The translations under genes were made by a program, and so were the position numbers. Shown one piece after another: positions 25,105 through 34,810 of a stretch of DNA of 64,000 nucleotides; positions within the stretch are counted from its first letter, which is position 1, and each line of letters opens with the position of its first letter. The notes under the pieces were generated by a model that saw only the letters and a list, made by a program, of their open reading frames with translations, had not been told where the DNA came from and did no database searches. The stretch spans positions 1,005,001-1,069,000 of the forward strand of contig NZ_CP060204.1 in NCBI RefSeq assembly GCF_014250475.1, given 5' to 3'. The DNA comes from Selenomonas timonae. Its GTDB lineage: Bacteria; Bacillota; Negativicutes; Selenomonadales; Selenomonadaceae.

Positions 25105-26829
25105 ATGAAGAATTACACAAGACTGCTTGCCTATATGCGCCCGTACGTGAAGAAATTCGGACTCGCGATCGTGTGCATCATCCTCGCCTCTGCGGCGAAT
25201 CTCTACGTCCCGTGGATCATCAAGGACATGATCGACGACGTGCTTGCCGACAAGAACATGGCACTTCTGAACGCCATCTGCATCGGCATCGTCGTCATCT
25301 TTTTCCTGCGCGGGATTTTTTATTTTGGGCAGTCCTACCTCGTCTCCTACATCGGGCAGAAGGTCATCATCGACGTGCGCGAGGTCATGTTCCGCAAATT
25401 CCAGCGCATGCCGCTCGCGTACTATGACCGTCACCAGACGGGCGAGATCATGAGCTACGTCACGAACGATGTCGCCGCGATCCAGTCCGCGCTCGTGGAC
25501 AACCTCATCGACCTTGTGACCGAGGGCTGTATCCTCATCGGTTCGCTTGCCCTCATGTTCTATCTCGACTGGAAACTCTCGCTGCTGACCCTCGTCGTCA
25601 TCCCTATGGTCGGCCAGGCGATGAAGATCTTCGGGCGCAAAATCAAGAAGTCGAGCACGGTCATCCAACAGCGCCTTGCCGAGATCACGGCGCTGCTACA
25701 GGAGAGCTTCTCTGCGACGCGCGTGGTGAAATCCTTTGTGCGTGAGGACTATGAGATTGACCGCTTCGTGCACAGCAATCAGCGCAACTTCGAGGCGGTG
25801 ATGAAGAACGTCCAGCAGACGAGCATGCTGACGCCGACCGTCGAATTCCTCGCGGCGATTGCCGTCACCTTCATCGTCTGGTTCGGCGGCTATGAGGTCG
25901 TCAACGGCGATATCACGGCGGGCGCGTTCGTTGCGTTCCTTACCTATGCCGTCAACCTCGCAAATCCTGTCAAGCGCCTCTCGCGCATCTACGGCAACCT
26001 CCAAAAGGCAATGGCTGCGGTCGACCGCGTCTTTTCGATTGTCGATCTCGAGGAGAGCATTACGGATCGCTCGAATGCGCAGCCGCTCCCGCCCGTGGAG
26101 GGGCGCGTGCGCTTCGATAACGTGAAATTCTCCTACAAGGAGGGGCGTCCTGCGCTTGACGGCATCTCGCTCGAAGCGGCGCCGGGCGAGATGATCGCCT
26201 TTGTCGGCCCCTCGGGCGCGGGCAAGTCGACGATTGCAAACCTTATTCCGCGTTTCTACGAGGTGGACAGCGGCGCGATTACCGTGGACGGGCATGACAT
26301 CCGTGACGTGACGCTTGCATCCCTGCGCGGGCAGATCGGACTTGTGCCGCAGGAGACGATGCTCTTCTCGACGACCATTAGCGAGAACATCCGCTACGGG
26401 CGGCTCGACGCAACGGATGAGGAAATCGAGCAGGCGGCGCGTGCAGCGAACGCGCACAACTTCATCATGGAGCTCGAGCACGGCTACGATACACAGATCG
26501 GCGAGCGCGGCGTGAGCATCTCGGGTGGACAGCGTCAGCGCATTGCCATCGCACGCGCGATTCTGAAAGACCCGCGCATCCTCATTCTCGACGAGGCGAC
26601 CTCTGCGCTCGATACGGAGAGCGAGAAGATCGTGCAGGCGGCGCTCGACAACCTCATGGTTGGGCGCACGAGCTTTGTCATTGCGCACCGCCTCTCGACG
26701 GTATTCCATGCTGACCGCATCTATGTCATCGATGCGGGGCGCATTGTGGAGCAGGGAACGCACGAGGAGTTGCTCGCAAAGGGCGGGCTCTATCAGCACC
26801 TCTATGATATTCAGTTTCGGGGAGAGTGA
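25105..26829 (+). CDS. msbA: Lipid A flippase, MsbA-type ABC transporter
   Basis: 574 residues; a half-transporter that acts as a dimer and flips core-lipid A across the inner membrane. The N-terminal ~320 residues hold six transmembrane helices. The ATPase domain has Walker A GPSGAGKST, Q-loop LVPQETMLFS, signature SISGGQRQRIAIARA, Walker B ILILDEATSALD and switch His in IAHRLSTV. Start 25105 (MKNYTRLLAYM) follows CGCAGGAG; the frame runs further upstream through the repeat element but that part is not MsbA-like. It is nearly coupled to waaA-lpxK downstream. Confidence 0.93.
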   Translation: MKNYTRLLAYMRPYVKKFGLAIVCIILASAANLYVPWIIKDMIDDVLADKNMALLNAICIGIVVIFFLRGIFYFGQSYLVSYIGQKVIIDVREVMFRKFQRMPLAYYDRHQTGEIMSYVTNDVAAIQSALVDNLIDLVTEGCILIGSLALMFYLDWKLSLLTLVVIPMVGQAMKIFGRKIKKSSTVIQQRLAEITALLQESFSATRVVKSFVREDYEIDRFVHSNQRNFEAVMKNVQQTSMLTPTVEFLAAIAVTFIVWFGGYEVVNGDITAGAFVAFLTYAVNLANPVKRLSRIYGNLQKAMAAVDRVFSIVDLEESITDRSNAQPLPPVEGRVRFDNVKFSYKEGRPALDGISLEAAPGEMIAFVGPSGAGKSTIANLIPRFYEVDSGAITVDGHDIRDVTLASLRGQIGLVPQETMLFSTTISENIRYGRLDATDEEIEQAARAANAHNFIMELEHGYDTQIGERGVSISGGQRQRIAIARAILKDPRILILDEATSALDTESEKIVQAALDNLMVGRTSFVIAHRLSTVFHADRIYVIDAGRIVEQGTHEELLAKGGLYQHLYDIQFRGE

Positions 26830-26831
26830 GC

Positions 26832-29348
26832 ATGAGATTTCTCTACAATCTAGCGGCAATCCTCATCGTCACCATCATCATACCGATCTTCATGCTGCGC
26901 GCCACACGGGAGCGCGGCTTTGTCGAGCGCATCAAGCAGAGCTTCGGGTTCTACCCGAAGGAGACGATTGAGAAGGTCGCGGGGAAAAATGCGATCTGGG
27001 TACACGCGGCATCCGTTGGCGAGATTGTCGCGACGAGCCCTCTCATACGCGAATTCCGCAAGGCATTCCCCCACAGCCCCATCCTCGTCTCCGTCGTCAC
27101 AACGGGCGGATACGAGATGGCGCACCGCATCATCAAGGACGCGGACGCGATCATCTACTTTCCGCTCGACCTGCCCTTCCTCGCTTCGCGCGTCGTGGGG
27201 CGCATCCGTCCGCGCGTCTTCCTACCCGTGGAGACGGAGCTGTGGCCGAATTTCCTCAAGAAGGCAAAGCAGCTCGACGTACCCGTCATGATGGTCAACG
27301 GGCGCATCAGTGACCGCAGCGTGAAGCAGTACAAATATCTGCTCGGCATGCTGCGCGAGATGATCGGGACGGTGAAATGCTTCGCCATGCAGTCGAGCAT
27401 CGATGCAGACTACATCATGCGCCTCGGCGCGCCGCGCGAGCTCGTCACGGTCACGGGCAACACGAAATTCGATCAGGCGTATACGAGCGTTAGCCCCGAG
27501 GAGCGTGCCGCGCTCATCCAGGAACTCGGCCTCACGGGCGCGAGCCATATCATGATTGCGGGCTCGACCCACCGCGGTGAGGAGGAGCTGGTACTTGCAG
27601 CGTTCGCCGCCGTGCGTGCCGAAGATCCAAATGTGCGGCTCATCATTGCGCCGCGCGAGGTGCTGCGCACGATTGAGGTCGAACATCTCTGCCGCAAGGC
27701 AGGCTTTACCGTCAATACGCGCAAGAATCTGCAAAAGGGCGCCGAGGGCGGCGAGGACATCGTGATCCTCGATACGGTCGGCGAACTTGGACGCGTCTAT
27801 GGGCTTGGTGATGTCATCTACATCGGTGGCAGCCTCATCCCGCACGGCGGGCACAACATACTCGAGCCTGCGGCGCACGGCAAGGCGATCATCGTCGGCA
27901 ATCAGATGTTCAACTTCAAGGACATTCACGCGCTCTTCCGCAACCGCAATGCCGTCGTGACCGTCACGAACGGGGAGGAACTTACGCGCGAGACCCTACG
28001 CCTGTTTGGCGATGATGCCGAGCGTGAACGCCTTGAGCGTGAGACACTTGCGATCATCAACGAGAACAAGGGGGCGTCGGCGAAGTCGGCACAGATCCTT
28101 GTCGATATGCTCGCGGTGTATGAGTCGCGTCGTGCCCTGCGCGCGCAGGAGCGCATCAGCAAGCATCGCGTGCGGGCGACGCAGAAGGTCGCGAATTTCC
28201 AGACCTACTTTATCGATCTCGTCCATGACAAGGAGGTGCGCGGTATTTCGCGCAGGCTCATCATGGGCGTGTTCTACGTATTCTCGCTCATCTATGAGCA
28301 GCTGGTGAATCTGAAACTCACAATGTACCGCTGGGGCTGGGTCAAGAAGGAGCAGCTGCCCTGCTTTGTCATCAGCCTCGGCAACGTCACGGTCGGCGGC
28401 ACGGGAAAGACGCCGACGGCACAACATCTCGCGCGTGCGATTGACGCGATGGGCTACCGCGTCGTCATTCTGAACCGCGGCTACCGTGCGAAGTGGCGCG
28501 GCGAGGTCGGTATTGTCTCCGACGGGCGCACGCTGAAGATGGACGCGGAGACGGCGGGCGATGAGGCGTTTATGCTGGCAAAGCATCTGCCCAACGTGCC
28601 TGTGCTCATTGGACCGCAGCGTGCCGTCACGGGACGCTATGCTATCGAGCATTTTGGCGCGGAGGTGGCGATTCTCGACGACGGCTACCAGCACTGGCAG
28701 CTTGCGCGCGATATGGACATCCTGCTCGTCGACGCGGTGAACGTCTTCGGTAACGGCTATCTCCTGCCGCGCGGGACGCTGCGCGAGCCACTCTCGCATA
28801 TCGATCGTGCCGATGTCTGTCTGATGACGAAGGTCGATCAGGCGGCGCCAGGCGCAATCACACACATCTGGGAGACGTTCCGCAGCTACAATCAGGACGG
28901 CATCATCCTCGAGAGTATCCATCAGCCACGTCAGTTCGTGCGGCTTTCGGACTGGTACGAGGATATTGCGGCGGGCGGTGTACCAGTCACGGAGATGGAG
29001 GGCAAGAAGGTGCTCGCCGTCTCGGCGATCGGCAACCCCGCCTCGTTTGAGCAGACCCTTGCCGATCTCGGCGTCGAGATGGTGGAGAGCATGCGCTATC
29101 CCGATCACCACGACTACGGCGAGCGCGATATGGCGGAGGTACTGTACCGTGCGGAGACGCTCGGTGTCGAGGCGATTGTCATCACGGAGAAGGACGCGGT
29201 GAAGGTGCCGGCAGATGTCGTGCGCGCGAAGTGGCGCGTCCCCATCTATGTGATCTCCGTCGAGGTCACGTTCCAGAAGGGGCGCGAGGAGTTCTTCCGC
29301 ACGCTCGAAGAGCAGCTTGCTGCGAAACTGCGACCTACTACATCGTAA
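26832..29348 (+). CDS. Fused Kdo transferase and tetraacyldisaccharide 4'-kinase (WaaA-LpxK)
   Basis: 838 residues joining two lipid A enzymes usually made separately. Residues ~1-430 are Kdo transferase WaaA: an N-terminal membrane anchor (LAAILIVTIIIPIFMLRA), IWVHAASVGEIVATSPLI with the catalytic Glu, ETELWPNFL, AGSTHRGEEE and GGSLIPHGGHNILEPAA. Residues ~470-838 are LpxK: Walker A GNVTVGGTGKTP (about 517-528), LNRGYRAKW and AILDDGYQHWQLARDMDI. It thus phosphorylates the disaccharide 1-phosphate and adds Kdo. The frame is continuous with no internal stop, so the fusion is real as written. Start ATG 26832 is 3 nt after the msbA stop. Confidence 0.94.
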   Translation: MRFLYNLAAILIVTIIIPIFMLRATRERGFVERIKQSFGFYPKETIEKVAGKNAIWVHAASVGEIVATSPLIREFRKAFPHSPILVSVVTTGGYEMAHRIIKDADAIIYFPLDLPFLASRVVGRIRPRVFLPVETELWPNFLKKAKQLDVPVMMVNGRISDRSVKQYKYLLGMLREMIGTVKCFAMQSSIDADYIMRLGAPRELVTVTGNTKFDQAYTSVSPEERAALIQELGLTGASHIMIAGSTHRGEEELVLAAFAAVRAEDPNVRLIIAPREVLRTIEVEHLCRKAGFTVNTRKNLQKGAEGGEDIVILDTVGELGRVYGLGDVIYIGGSLIPHGGHNILEPAAHGKAIIVGNQMFNFKDIHALFRNRNAVVTVTNGEELTRETLRLFGDDAERERLERETLAIINENKGASAKSAQILVDMLAVYESRRALRAQERISKHRVRATQKVANFQTYFIDLVHDKEVRGISRRLIMGVFYVFSLIYEQLVNLKLTMYRWGWVKKEQLPCFVISLGNVTVGGTGKTPTAQHLARAIDAMGYRVVILNRGYRAKWRGEVGIVSDGRTLKMDAETAGDEAFMLAKHLPNVPVLIGPQRAVTGRYAIEHFGAEVAILDDGYQHWQLARDMDILLVDAVNVFGNGYLLPRGTLREPLSHIDRADVCLMTKVDQAAPGAITHIWETFRSYNQDGIILESIHQPRQFVRLSDWYEDIAAGGVPVTEMEGKKVLAVSAIGNPASFEQTLADLGVEMVESMRYPDHHDYGERDMAEVLYRAETLGVEAIVITEKDAVKVPADVVRAKWRVPIYVISVEVTFQKGREEFFRTLEEQLAAKLRPTTS

Positions 29349-29438
29349 CCGTTTGCAGAGCGAACCCTGCGCGAACGTTTAGGGGCATCGCACTGCTTCA
29401 TACTTATACAGCCATATGTTGACACGGAAGGTGATCGC

Positions 29439-30173
29439 ATGAAGGTTCTCTGCATTATTCCCGCGCGCTACGCATCCACACGTCTGCCGGGCAAGCCGCT
29501 GCGCGACATCGCAGGTAAGCCCATGATCGTGCGCGTCTATGAGCGCGCCGTGCGGGCGCGGCTCGTGCAGGATGTCGTCGTTGCAACGGACGACGAGCGC
29601 ATCCTCGCTGCCGTCGAGAAGCACGGCGGACGTGCCGTCATGACGCGTGCCGACCATGCGACGGGGACGGATCGCCTCGCCGAGGTCGCAGAGAAGATGA
29701 CGGACTACGACCTCATCATCAACGTGCAGGGCGACGAACCGCTCATCGACCCCGCCGTGATCGATGCACTTGTTGAACCGTTTCTCGCGGACGGCAGCCT
29801 ACCAATGGCAACGGCAAAGACACTGCTCACGGATGAGGAGGAGATGGCGAATCCGAACAACGTCAAGGTCATCACCGACCAACGCGGCAATGCGCTCTAC
29901 TTCTCCCGTGTGCGCATCCCGTACGCGCGCAATCCGGGCGCACAGGTATACAAGCACATCGGCATCTATGCCTATCGCCGCGACTTCTTGCTTGCGTATG
30001 CGCGCATGGCGCAGACCCCCCTCGAACTCTCCGAGTCCCTCGAGCAGCTGCGCGCGCTCGAGAACGGGCACACAATCCGCGTCATCGAGACCGATGCCGT
30101 CTTTATCGGTGTCGACACCGAGGAAGATCTTGCGGCTGTCAACGAAGTTTATCAAAAGCAGAGCATTTATTGA
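29439..30173 (+). CDS. kdsB: CMP-Kdo synthetase
   Basis: 244 residues; activates Kdo with CTP to CMP-Kdo, the donor for WaaA. It begins MKVLCIIPARYASTRLPGKP, the nucleotide-binding signature of the family. Other landmarks are VVVATDDERI, NVQGDEPLIDP and KHIGIYAYRRDFL. GGAAGGTG precedes the ATG. The kdsA promoter overlaps its last codons. Confidence 0.96.
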   Translation: MKVLCIIPARYASTRLPGKPLRDIAGKPMIVRVYERAVRARLVQDVVVATDDERILAAVEKHGGRAVMTRADHATGTDRLAEVAEKMTDYDLIINVQGDEPLIDPAVIDALVEPFLADGSLPMATAKTLLTDEEEMANPNNVKVITDQRGNALYFSRVRIPYARNPGAQVYKHIGIYAYRRDFLLAYARMAQTPLELSESLEQLRALENGHTIRVIETDAVFIGVDTEEDLAAVNEVYQKQSIY

Positions 30174-30198
30174 CCTCTGCGCGCGAAAATTTTATAAT
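30170..30198 (+). promoter_or_regulatory. Internal promoter upstream of kdsA
   Basis: TTGACC (30170-30175), a 17-nt spacer and a perfect TATAAT (30193-30198), overlapping the kdsB stop codon. It can drive kdsA to lptB separately from the lpxC promoter. Confidence 0.7.
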
Positions 30199-30260
30199 AA
30201 GCATAAATCCGCATAAATTCGTGCGGTGTTATCACATGATTGTTGAAAGGAGCCATGAAG

Positions 30261-31088
30261 ATGAACAAAGTGAAGCTGGCGAATTTTGAGATCGGCGGCG
30301 GTGAGCCGCTGGTGCTCCTCGCGGGGCCCTGCGTCCTCGAAGGTCTCGAGCGCTCGCTCCTGATCGGACGCGGCATCAAGGAGATCACGGATCGTCTCGG
30401 CATTCCCTACGTATTCAAGGCATCCTTTGACAAGGCGAACCGCTCCGCCTACCACAGCTTCCGCGGACCCGGGCTCGAGGAGGGCGTGAAGATCCTCGGC
30501 GCAATCCGCGACGAGCTTGGCGTGCCCGTCGTGACGGACATCCACGAGACGTGGCAGGCAGAGCCCGTCGCAAAGGTTGCGGACATCCTGCAGATCCCCG
30601 CATTCCTCTCACGTCAAACAGACCTCCTGCACGCGGCAGCGCAGACGGGCGCCATCGTCAACGTGAAGAAGGGGCAGTTCCTCTCGCCGAACGATATGCG
30701 CAATGTCGTCGACAAGATTCACGAGAGCGGCAGCGACCGCATCCTCCTCACGGAGCGCGGCGAGAGCTTCGGCTACAACAACCTCGTCGTGGATATGCGC
30801 TCCTTCCCCATCATGCGCAGCTTTGGCTATCCCGTCATCTTCGACGGAACGCACAGCGTCCAGCTGCCGGGCGGCGCGGGCACGAGCTCAGGGGGACAGC
30901 GCGAGTACGTCGAGTACCTTGTGCGTGCGGCTGTAGGTGCGGGCATTGACGGACTCTTCCTCGAGGTGCACGACAACCCGCCTGAGGCACTGTCGGACGG
31001 GGCAAATATGGTCTATCTCGACAAACTCGAAGACCTCCTGAAGGATGCCCTCGCTATCTACGAGGTGGTACGCAAAAAGCTGAAGTAG
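30261..31088 (+). CDS. kdsA: Kdo-8-phosphate synthase
   Basis: A 275-residue TIM-barrel enzyme condensing phosphoenolpyruvate and D-arabinose 5-phosphate to Kdo-8-P. Landmarks: [70 protein letters not shown] and [12 protein letters not shown]. Start 30261 ([14 protein letters not shown]) is chosen because GAAAGGAG at 30245-30252 is 8 nt away; ATG 30255 is too close. Confidence 0.96.
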   Translation: MNKVKLANFEIGGGEPLVLLAGPCVLEGLERSLLIGRGIKEITDRLGIPYVFKASFDKANRSAYHSFRGPGLEEGVKILGAIRDELGVPVVTDIHETWQAEPVAKVADILQIPAFLSRQTDLLHAAAQTGAIVNVKKGQFLSPNDMRNVVDKIHESGSDRILLTERGESFGYNNLVVDMRSFPIMRSFGYPVIFDGTHSVQLPGGAGTSSGGQREYVEYLVRAAVGAGIDGLFLEVHDNPPEALSDGANMVYLDKLEDLLKDALAIYEVVRKKLK

Positions 31089-31097
31089 GAGAGACAT

Positions 31098-32075
31098 ATG
31101 GCACAGAGCATTCGCGAAAAGGCAATCGAGACGCTTCAGCTCGAGGCGCAGGCAGTCGCACAGCTCGCAGAGCGCATTGACGATGATTTCGAGGCGGCGG
31201 TGCGCGCGATTTTGGAATGCAAGGCGCGTGTCGTCGTCACGGGCATGGGCAAATCCGGTCACGTCGGGCGCAAGATCGCGGCGACGCTTGCGAGTACGGG
31301 AACACCTTCGTTCTTCATGCACCCCGCCGAGGCGTTTCACGGTGATCTCGGCATGGTGACGGCGGACGACATCGTTATCGCCATCTCGAACAGCGGCGAG
31401 TCGAACGAGGTTGTGAATATCCTCTCCATCATCCACCGTATCGGGGCGCGAATTGTCGCCATGTGCGGCAGACGCAAATCACAGCTCGGGCGCAGCGCTG
31501 ACTTCTACATCGACATTGGCGTCGAGCGCGAGGCGTGCCCACTCGGGCTCGCACCAACCAGCTCCACAACAGCGACGCTCGCAATGGGCGACGCGATCGC
31601 GATGGCGCTCATGGAGGCGCGCGACTTCAAGAAGGAGGACTATGCGCTCTTCCATCCGGGCGGCGCGCTCGGGCGCAAGCTGCTCCTCACGGTCGCAAAT
31701 GTCATGCACACGGGTGAGGAAAACCCTGTTGTCGCGTACAATACGACGGCGAAGGACGCGCTCTTCGTCATGACGGACAAGGGGCTCGGCGCCGTGTCCG
31801 TGGTTGACGCGGCGGGCAAATTCATCGGACTCGTCACGGACGGCATCATCCGCCGCGCGCTTGCGAAGGACTACAACTTCCTTGACAAGGACGTGGAGAG
31901 CATCATGTTCGCCACGCCGCTCACGATTGCGCCGGACAAGATGGCGGCGGCGGCACTCTCCGTCATGGAGAAACACCAGCCGCGCCCCGTCACCGTTCTG
32001 CCCGTCGTCGATGATGCGGGTGTACCCGTCGGCATCGTACATCTGACCGATCTTCTGCGGCAGGGGGTTGTGTGA
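31098..32075 (+). CDS. kdsD: D-Arabinose 5-phosphate isomerase
   Basis: A 325-residue KpsF/GutQ-family isomerase making arabinose 5-phosphate from ribulose 5-phosphate for KdsA. The N-terminal SIS domain has VVTGMGKSGHVGRKIAATLA, HPAEAFHGDLGM and ISNSGESNEV. Two CBS domains occupy residues ~200-325 (VANVMHT..., then VESIMFATPLTI...). The stop overlaps the kdsC ATG (TGATG). Confidence 0.95.
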   Translation: MAQSIREKAIETLQLEAQAVAQLAERIDDDFEAAVRAILECKARVVVTGMGKSGHVGRKIAATLASTGTPSFFMHPAEAFHGDLGMVTADDIVIAISNSGESNEVVNILSIIHRIGARIVAMCGRRKSQLGRSADFYIDIGVEREACPLGLAPTSSTTATLAMGDAIAMALMEARDFKKEDYALFHPGGALGRKLLLTVANVMHTGEENPVVAYNTTAKDALFVMTDKGLGAVSVVDAAGKFIGLVTDGIIRRALAKDYNFLDKDVESIMFATPLTIAPDKMAAAALSVMEKHQPRPVTVLPVVDDAGVPVGIVHLTDLLRQGVV

Positions 32076-32632
32076 TGCCGATTCGGCAGGACGCGATTGC
32101 GCGTGCGAAGAAAATCAAATGCGTCATCTTCGATGTGGACGGCGTGCTCACCGACGGGGGCATTTACGTCGCGCCTGACGGGAGCGAGCTGTATAAGCCG
32201 TTCTTTGCGCGTGACGGACTCGCCATCACATTGGCGCACAAGGTGGGCATTGTGCCCGCTATCATCACGGGACGCGCTTCGTCCATCGTGGAGAATCGCG
32301 CGCGCGAGCTGCACATAGACCTCGTCTATCAGGGCAGCCTCGACAAGCGCGATGCCTACGCGGACATCAAGGCGCGAACGGGGCTGAGCGACGAGGAAAT
32401 CGCCTATATTGGCGACGATATTGTCGACCTGCCGATCATGCGCATGGTCGGTCTGCCGTGTGCCGTGGGTGACGCCGTGCCCGAGGTGAAGGAGGCCGCG
32501 CAGATTATTTCAGACGCACCCGGCGGGCGCGGTGCCGTGCGCGAAATTTACGAGATCATTCTAAAGACACAGGGGCTTTGGGAGCGTGTGCTTACAGTAT
32601 TTCAGACGGACAGCGATGGAGCTGCACAGTAG
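32075..32632 (+). CDS. kdsC: Kdo-8-phosphate phosphatase
   Basis: A 185-residue C0-type HAD phosphatase without a cap domain, which acts as a tetramer; it releases phosphate from Kdo-8-P. Motif I is VIFDVDGVLTDGGIY with the nucleophilic Asp. Motif II is the Thr in PAIITGRAS, the Lys lies in GSLDKRDAY, and motif III is AYIGDDIVDLPIM. It is translationally coupled to kdsD. The gene order kdsB-A-D-C gives the complete Kdo supply route. Confidence 0.95.
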   Translation: MPIRQDAIARAKKIKCVIFDVDGVLTDGGIYVAPDGSELYKPFFARDGLAITLAHKVGIVPAIITGRASSIVENRARELHIDLVYQGSLDKRDAYADIKARTGLSDEEIAYIGDDIVDLPIMRMVGLPCAVGDAVPEVKEAAQIISDAPGGRGAVREIYEIILKTQGLWERVLTVFQTDSDGAAQ

Positions 32633-32652
32633 CGCAGAGAGGAGGTGCGGCA

Positions 32653-33567
32653 GTGCTCTATAATACGCTCATGTTTCTCAGCTGGCTTGCGTGCCGTACG
32701 CCGCGCCCCCTCCTGCTTGGTGCGGGCTGGGTGCTCGGCAACCTCTACTATCTGCTGATCCCGAAGATGCGCCGCCGCTCTGTGGAGCATATGATGCCTG
32801 CGCTCGGCATTGACGAGCGGGAGGCAAAGCGGCTCGTGCGCGCCTCCTTTATCAATATGGCGCGCAACGTCCTCGACATCCTCGCGATGCCCATGCTGAA
32901 CGAGCAGAATCTCAACGACTACATCGAGATTGATCATCTCGAGCGCATGCAGGAGGCACTTGACGAGGGGCGCGGCGTCGTCGTGCTCACGGGGCACGTT
33001 GGCTGCTGGGAGTGGCTCTCCGCGGCGTTTACGCTGAACGGCATCCCCGTCAGCGCGATTGCAAAGCCACAGCCGAATATCCAGTACACGCGCGTGCTCG
33101 ACGATCTGCGCGCGACCATCCACGTCGAGATTTTCTCGCGCGGTACGAGCGAGCTGATCGCGGCGGCGCGTGCGCTGAAGCGCGGGCGGCTCCTCGGCTT
33201 TCTCGCCGATCAGGACGGCGGACCCGGCGGCGCGTTCATTGAGTTCCTCGGTCGTACGGCATCGACGCCGCTCGGCCCTGCGGTCTTTTCGCGCAAGTTC
33301 AAATCGCCCGTCGTGCCCGCATTCATCCTGCGTCAACCGAATGGAAAGCACAAGGTAATCGTCGGCGAGATCATGCGCTGCCCCGACACGGGAGACAGTG
33401 ACCGCGACCTCCATGAATTCACCGTGCAGATGACGGCAATCGTCGAGCGCGTCATCCGCGAAAATCCAACGCAGTGGATCTGGTTTCAGAAGCGTTGGAA
33501 CACCCCGCCCGAGGAGCAGAAGACGGGGAAACATCACGTATCGGCAGCAGCGAAGGAGGGGGATTGA
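32653..33567 (+). CDS. Lipid A biosynthesis acyltransferase (LpxL/HtrB family)
   Basis: 304 residues; adds a secondary acyl chain to Kdo2-lipid A at the inner membrane. An N-terminal hydrophobic anchor (LYNTLMFLSWLACR...LLLGAGWVLGNLYYLL) is followed by the catalytic H-x4-E motif in VVVLTGHVGCWEW. FLADQDGGPGGAFIEFLGR and the C-terminal TQWIWFQKRW are typical of the family. The start is GTG 32653, 7 nt after AGAGGAGG. Its stop overlaps lptC (TGATG). Which acyl position it modifies is not evident. Confidence 0.92.
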   Translation: MLYNTLMFLSWLACRTPRPLLLGAGWVLGNLYYLLIPKMRRRSVEHMMPALGIDEREAKRLVRASFINMARNVLDILAMPMLNEQNLNDYIEIDHLERMQEALDEGRGVVVLTGHVGCWEWLSAAFTLNGIPVSAIAKPQPNIQYTRVLDDLRATIHVEIFSRGTSELIAAARALKRGRLLGFLADQDGGPGGAFIEFLGRTASTPLGPAVFSRKFKSPVVPAFILRQPNGKHKVIVGEIMRCPDTGDSDRDLHEFTVQMTAIVERVIRENPTQWIWFQKRWNTPPEEQKTGKHHVSAAAKEGD

Positions 33568-34112
33568 TGGCGCAGAGCAAATGGCTCTATGGCGGCGGTG
33601 CCGCCCTCCTCGCAGGACTCATCGTCTGGGCGATTGCAACAGTGCCCGAGATCCCGGAGCAGACGGACACGCAGCCTGGTTCGCGCGTCATGTCCTATGC
33701 GGACAATACGCTCAGCGAAGAGCGCGACGGACGTACTGTCTGGAAGATGACCGCTTCGCAGGTGAATGTCGACATCGATACCAACGATACGAGCATGGTG
33801 CAGATCGATGGGACATTCTACACGGAGGACGGGCGTAGCCTGACGCTAAAGGCGGCGGAGGGGCACATGGACAGTGTGACGCGCGATGTTGTGGTGACAG
33901 GAAACATTGAGGCACAGACGAGTGACGGAGCGAGCCTGCGTGCAAAGGAGCTGCGGTGGACGGCGGCAGAGGGCAGTCTTAGCGCCGAAGGGGATGCCGA
34001 GATCGTACGCGATGATATCCGTGCGACGGGCGACCGCATTGTGAGCACGGATGGCTTTCAGAAATTCAGCGTGATCGGCAACGCACGTATAGAAAAAGGT
34101 GGGGCACAATGA
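33567..34112 (+). CDS. lptC: LPS export protein LptC
   Basis: 181 residues. A single N-terminal transmembrane helix (WLYGGGAALLAGLIVWAIATV) is followed by a periplasmic beta-jellyroll with the family pattern, e.g. GRTVWKMTASQVNVDID, TLKAAEGHMD and AKELRWTAAEGSLSAEG. It anchors the Lpt bridge at the inner membrane and passes LPS to LptA. Assignment rests on fold pattern and position between lpxL and lptA. It overlaps both neighbours by a few bases. Confidence 0.85.
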   Translation: MAQSKWLYGGGAALLAGLIVWAIATVPEIPEQTDTQPGSRVMSYADNTLSEERDGRTVWKMTASQVNVDIDTNDTSMVQIDGTFYTEDGRSLTLKAAEGHMDSVTRDVVVTGNIEAQTSDGASLRAKELRWTAAEGSLSAEGDAEIVRDDIRATGDRIVSTDGFQKFSVIGNARIEKGGAQ

Positions 34113-34804
34113 CGAAGAAGAAACTCTATCGGGGCATTCTCGTGCTGCTCGCGGCGGGTGCACTCTCTGCGGCAGCATCGGCGGCACAGCAGGGCACGGA
34201 GCCGACGAATCTCACGGCAGACAGCCTCACCTACGACACGCGTACGGGGCTCATCACAGCGGAGACGAACGTCCGCATGGAGCAGGGGACGGGCTGGGTC
34301 ACAGGGGCGCGTGCAACGTATAATACGAAGACCGAGGAGGGCACGGTCGAGGGCGGTGTCCGCGCCGTGCGCGACGATATGAATCTCTCCTGTGACAGGC
34401 TCTCGGGCGTCGGACAGGATCATTGGCAGGCGTCGGGCAGCGTCAGTATGACGAAGGCAGACCGCACGTTTACGGGTTCTCAGGTTGACTATTATCCATC
34501 TCAGAATGACTACATCCTTGCGGCGTCCGGCGGAACGATCACGAGCGCTGACGGAACGCTCACGGCAGACCGTCTCGAGGGATGGATGAAGGAAAATCGC
34601 TTCGTCGGAACGGGGAGTGCGCACATCGTCAGCCCACCGCGCGATCTTGAGGGTGGCGGCGACCGCATGGAGTATTTTGGCAGCGCGGAGAAGCCCTATG
34701 TCGTGCTCGATGGGAATGCGTGGGTCTTCCAAGGGAACAACATGGCGCGCAGCAATCACATGACCGTCTATCTTTCGGACGACGGCAGCGCCGTGACCGA
34801 GTGA
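34109..34804 (+). CDS. lptA: LPS export protein LptA (OstA-like)
   Basis: 231 residues. A signal peptide (GILVLLAAGALSAAASAA) is followed by OstA-like repeats: TNLTADSLTYDTRTGLITAE and NVRMEQGTGWVTGARATYN, ending with NNMARSNHMTVYL, a family-typical end. It is the periplasmic bridge between LptC and LptD. It is longer than E. coli LptA (185 residues). It overlaps lptC by 4 nt (ATGA). Confidence 0.88.
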   Translation: MTKKKLYRGILVLLAAGALSAAASAAQQGTEPTNLTADSLTYDTRTGLITAETNVRMEQGTGWVTGARATYNTKTEEGTVEGGVRAVRDDMNLSCDRLSGVGQDHWQASGSVSMTKADRTFTGSQVDYYPSQNDYILAASGGTITSADGTLTADRLEGWMKENRFVGTGSAHIVSPPRDLEGGGDRMEYFGSAEKPYVVLDGNAWVFQGNNMARSNHMTVYLSDDGSAVTE

Positions 34805-34810
34805 GGGGGC

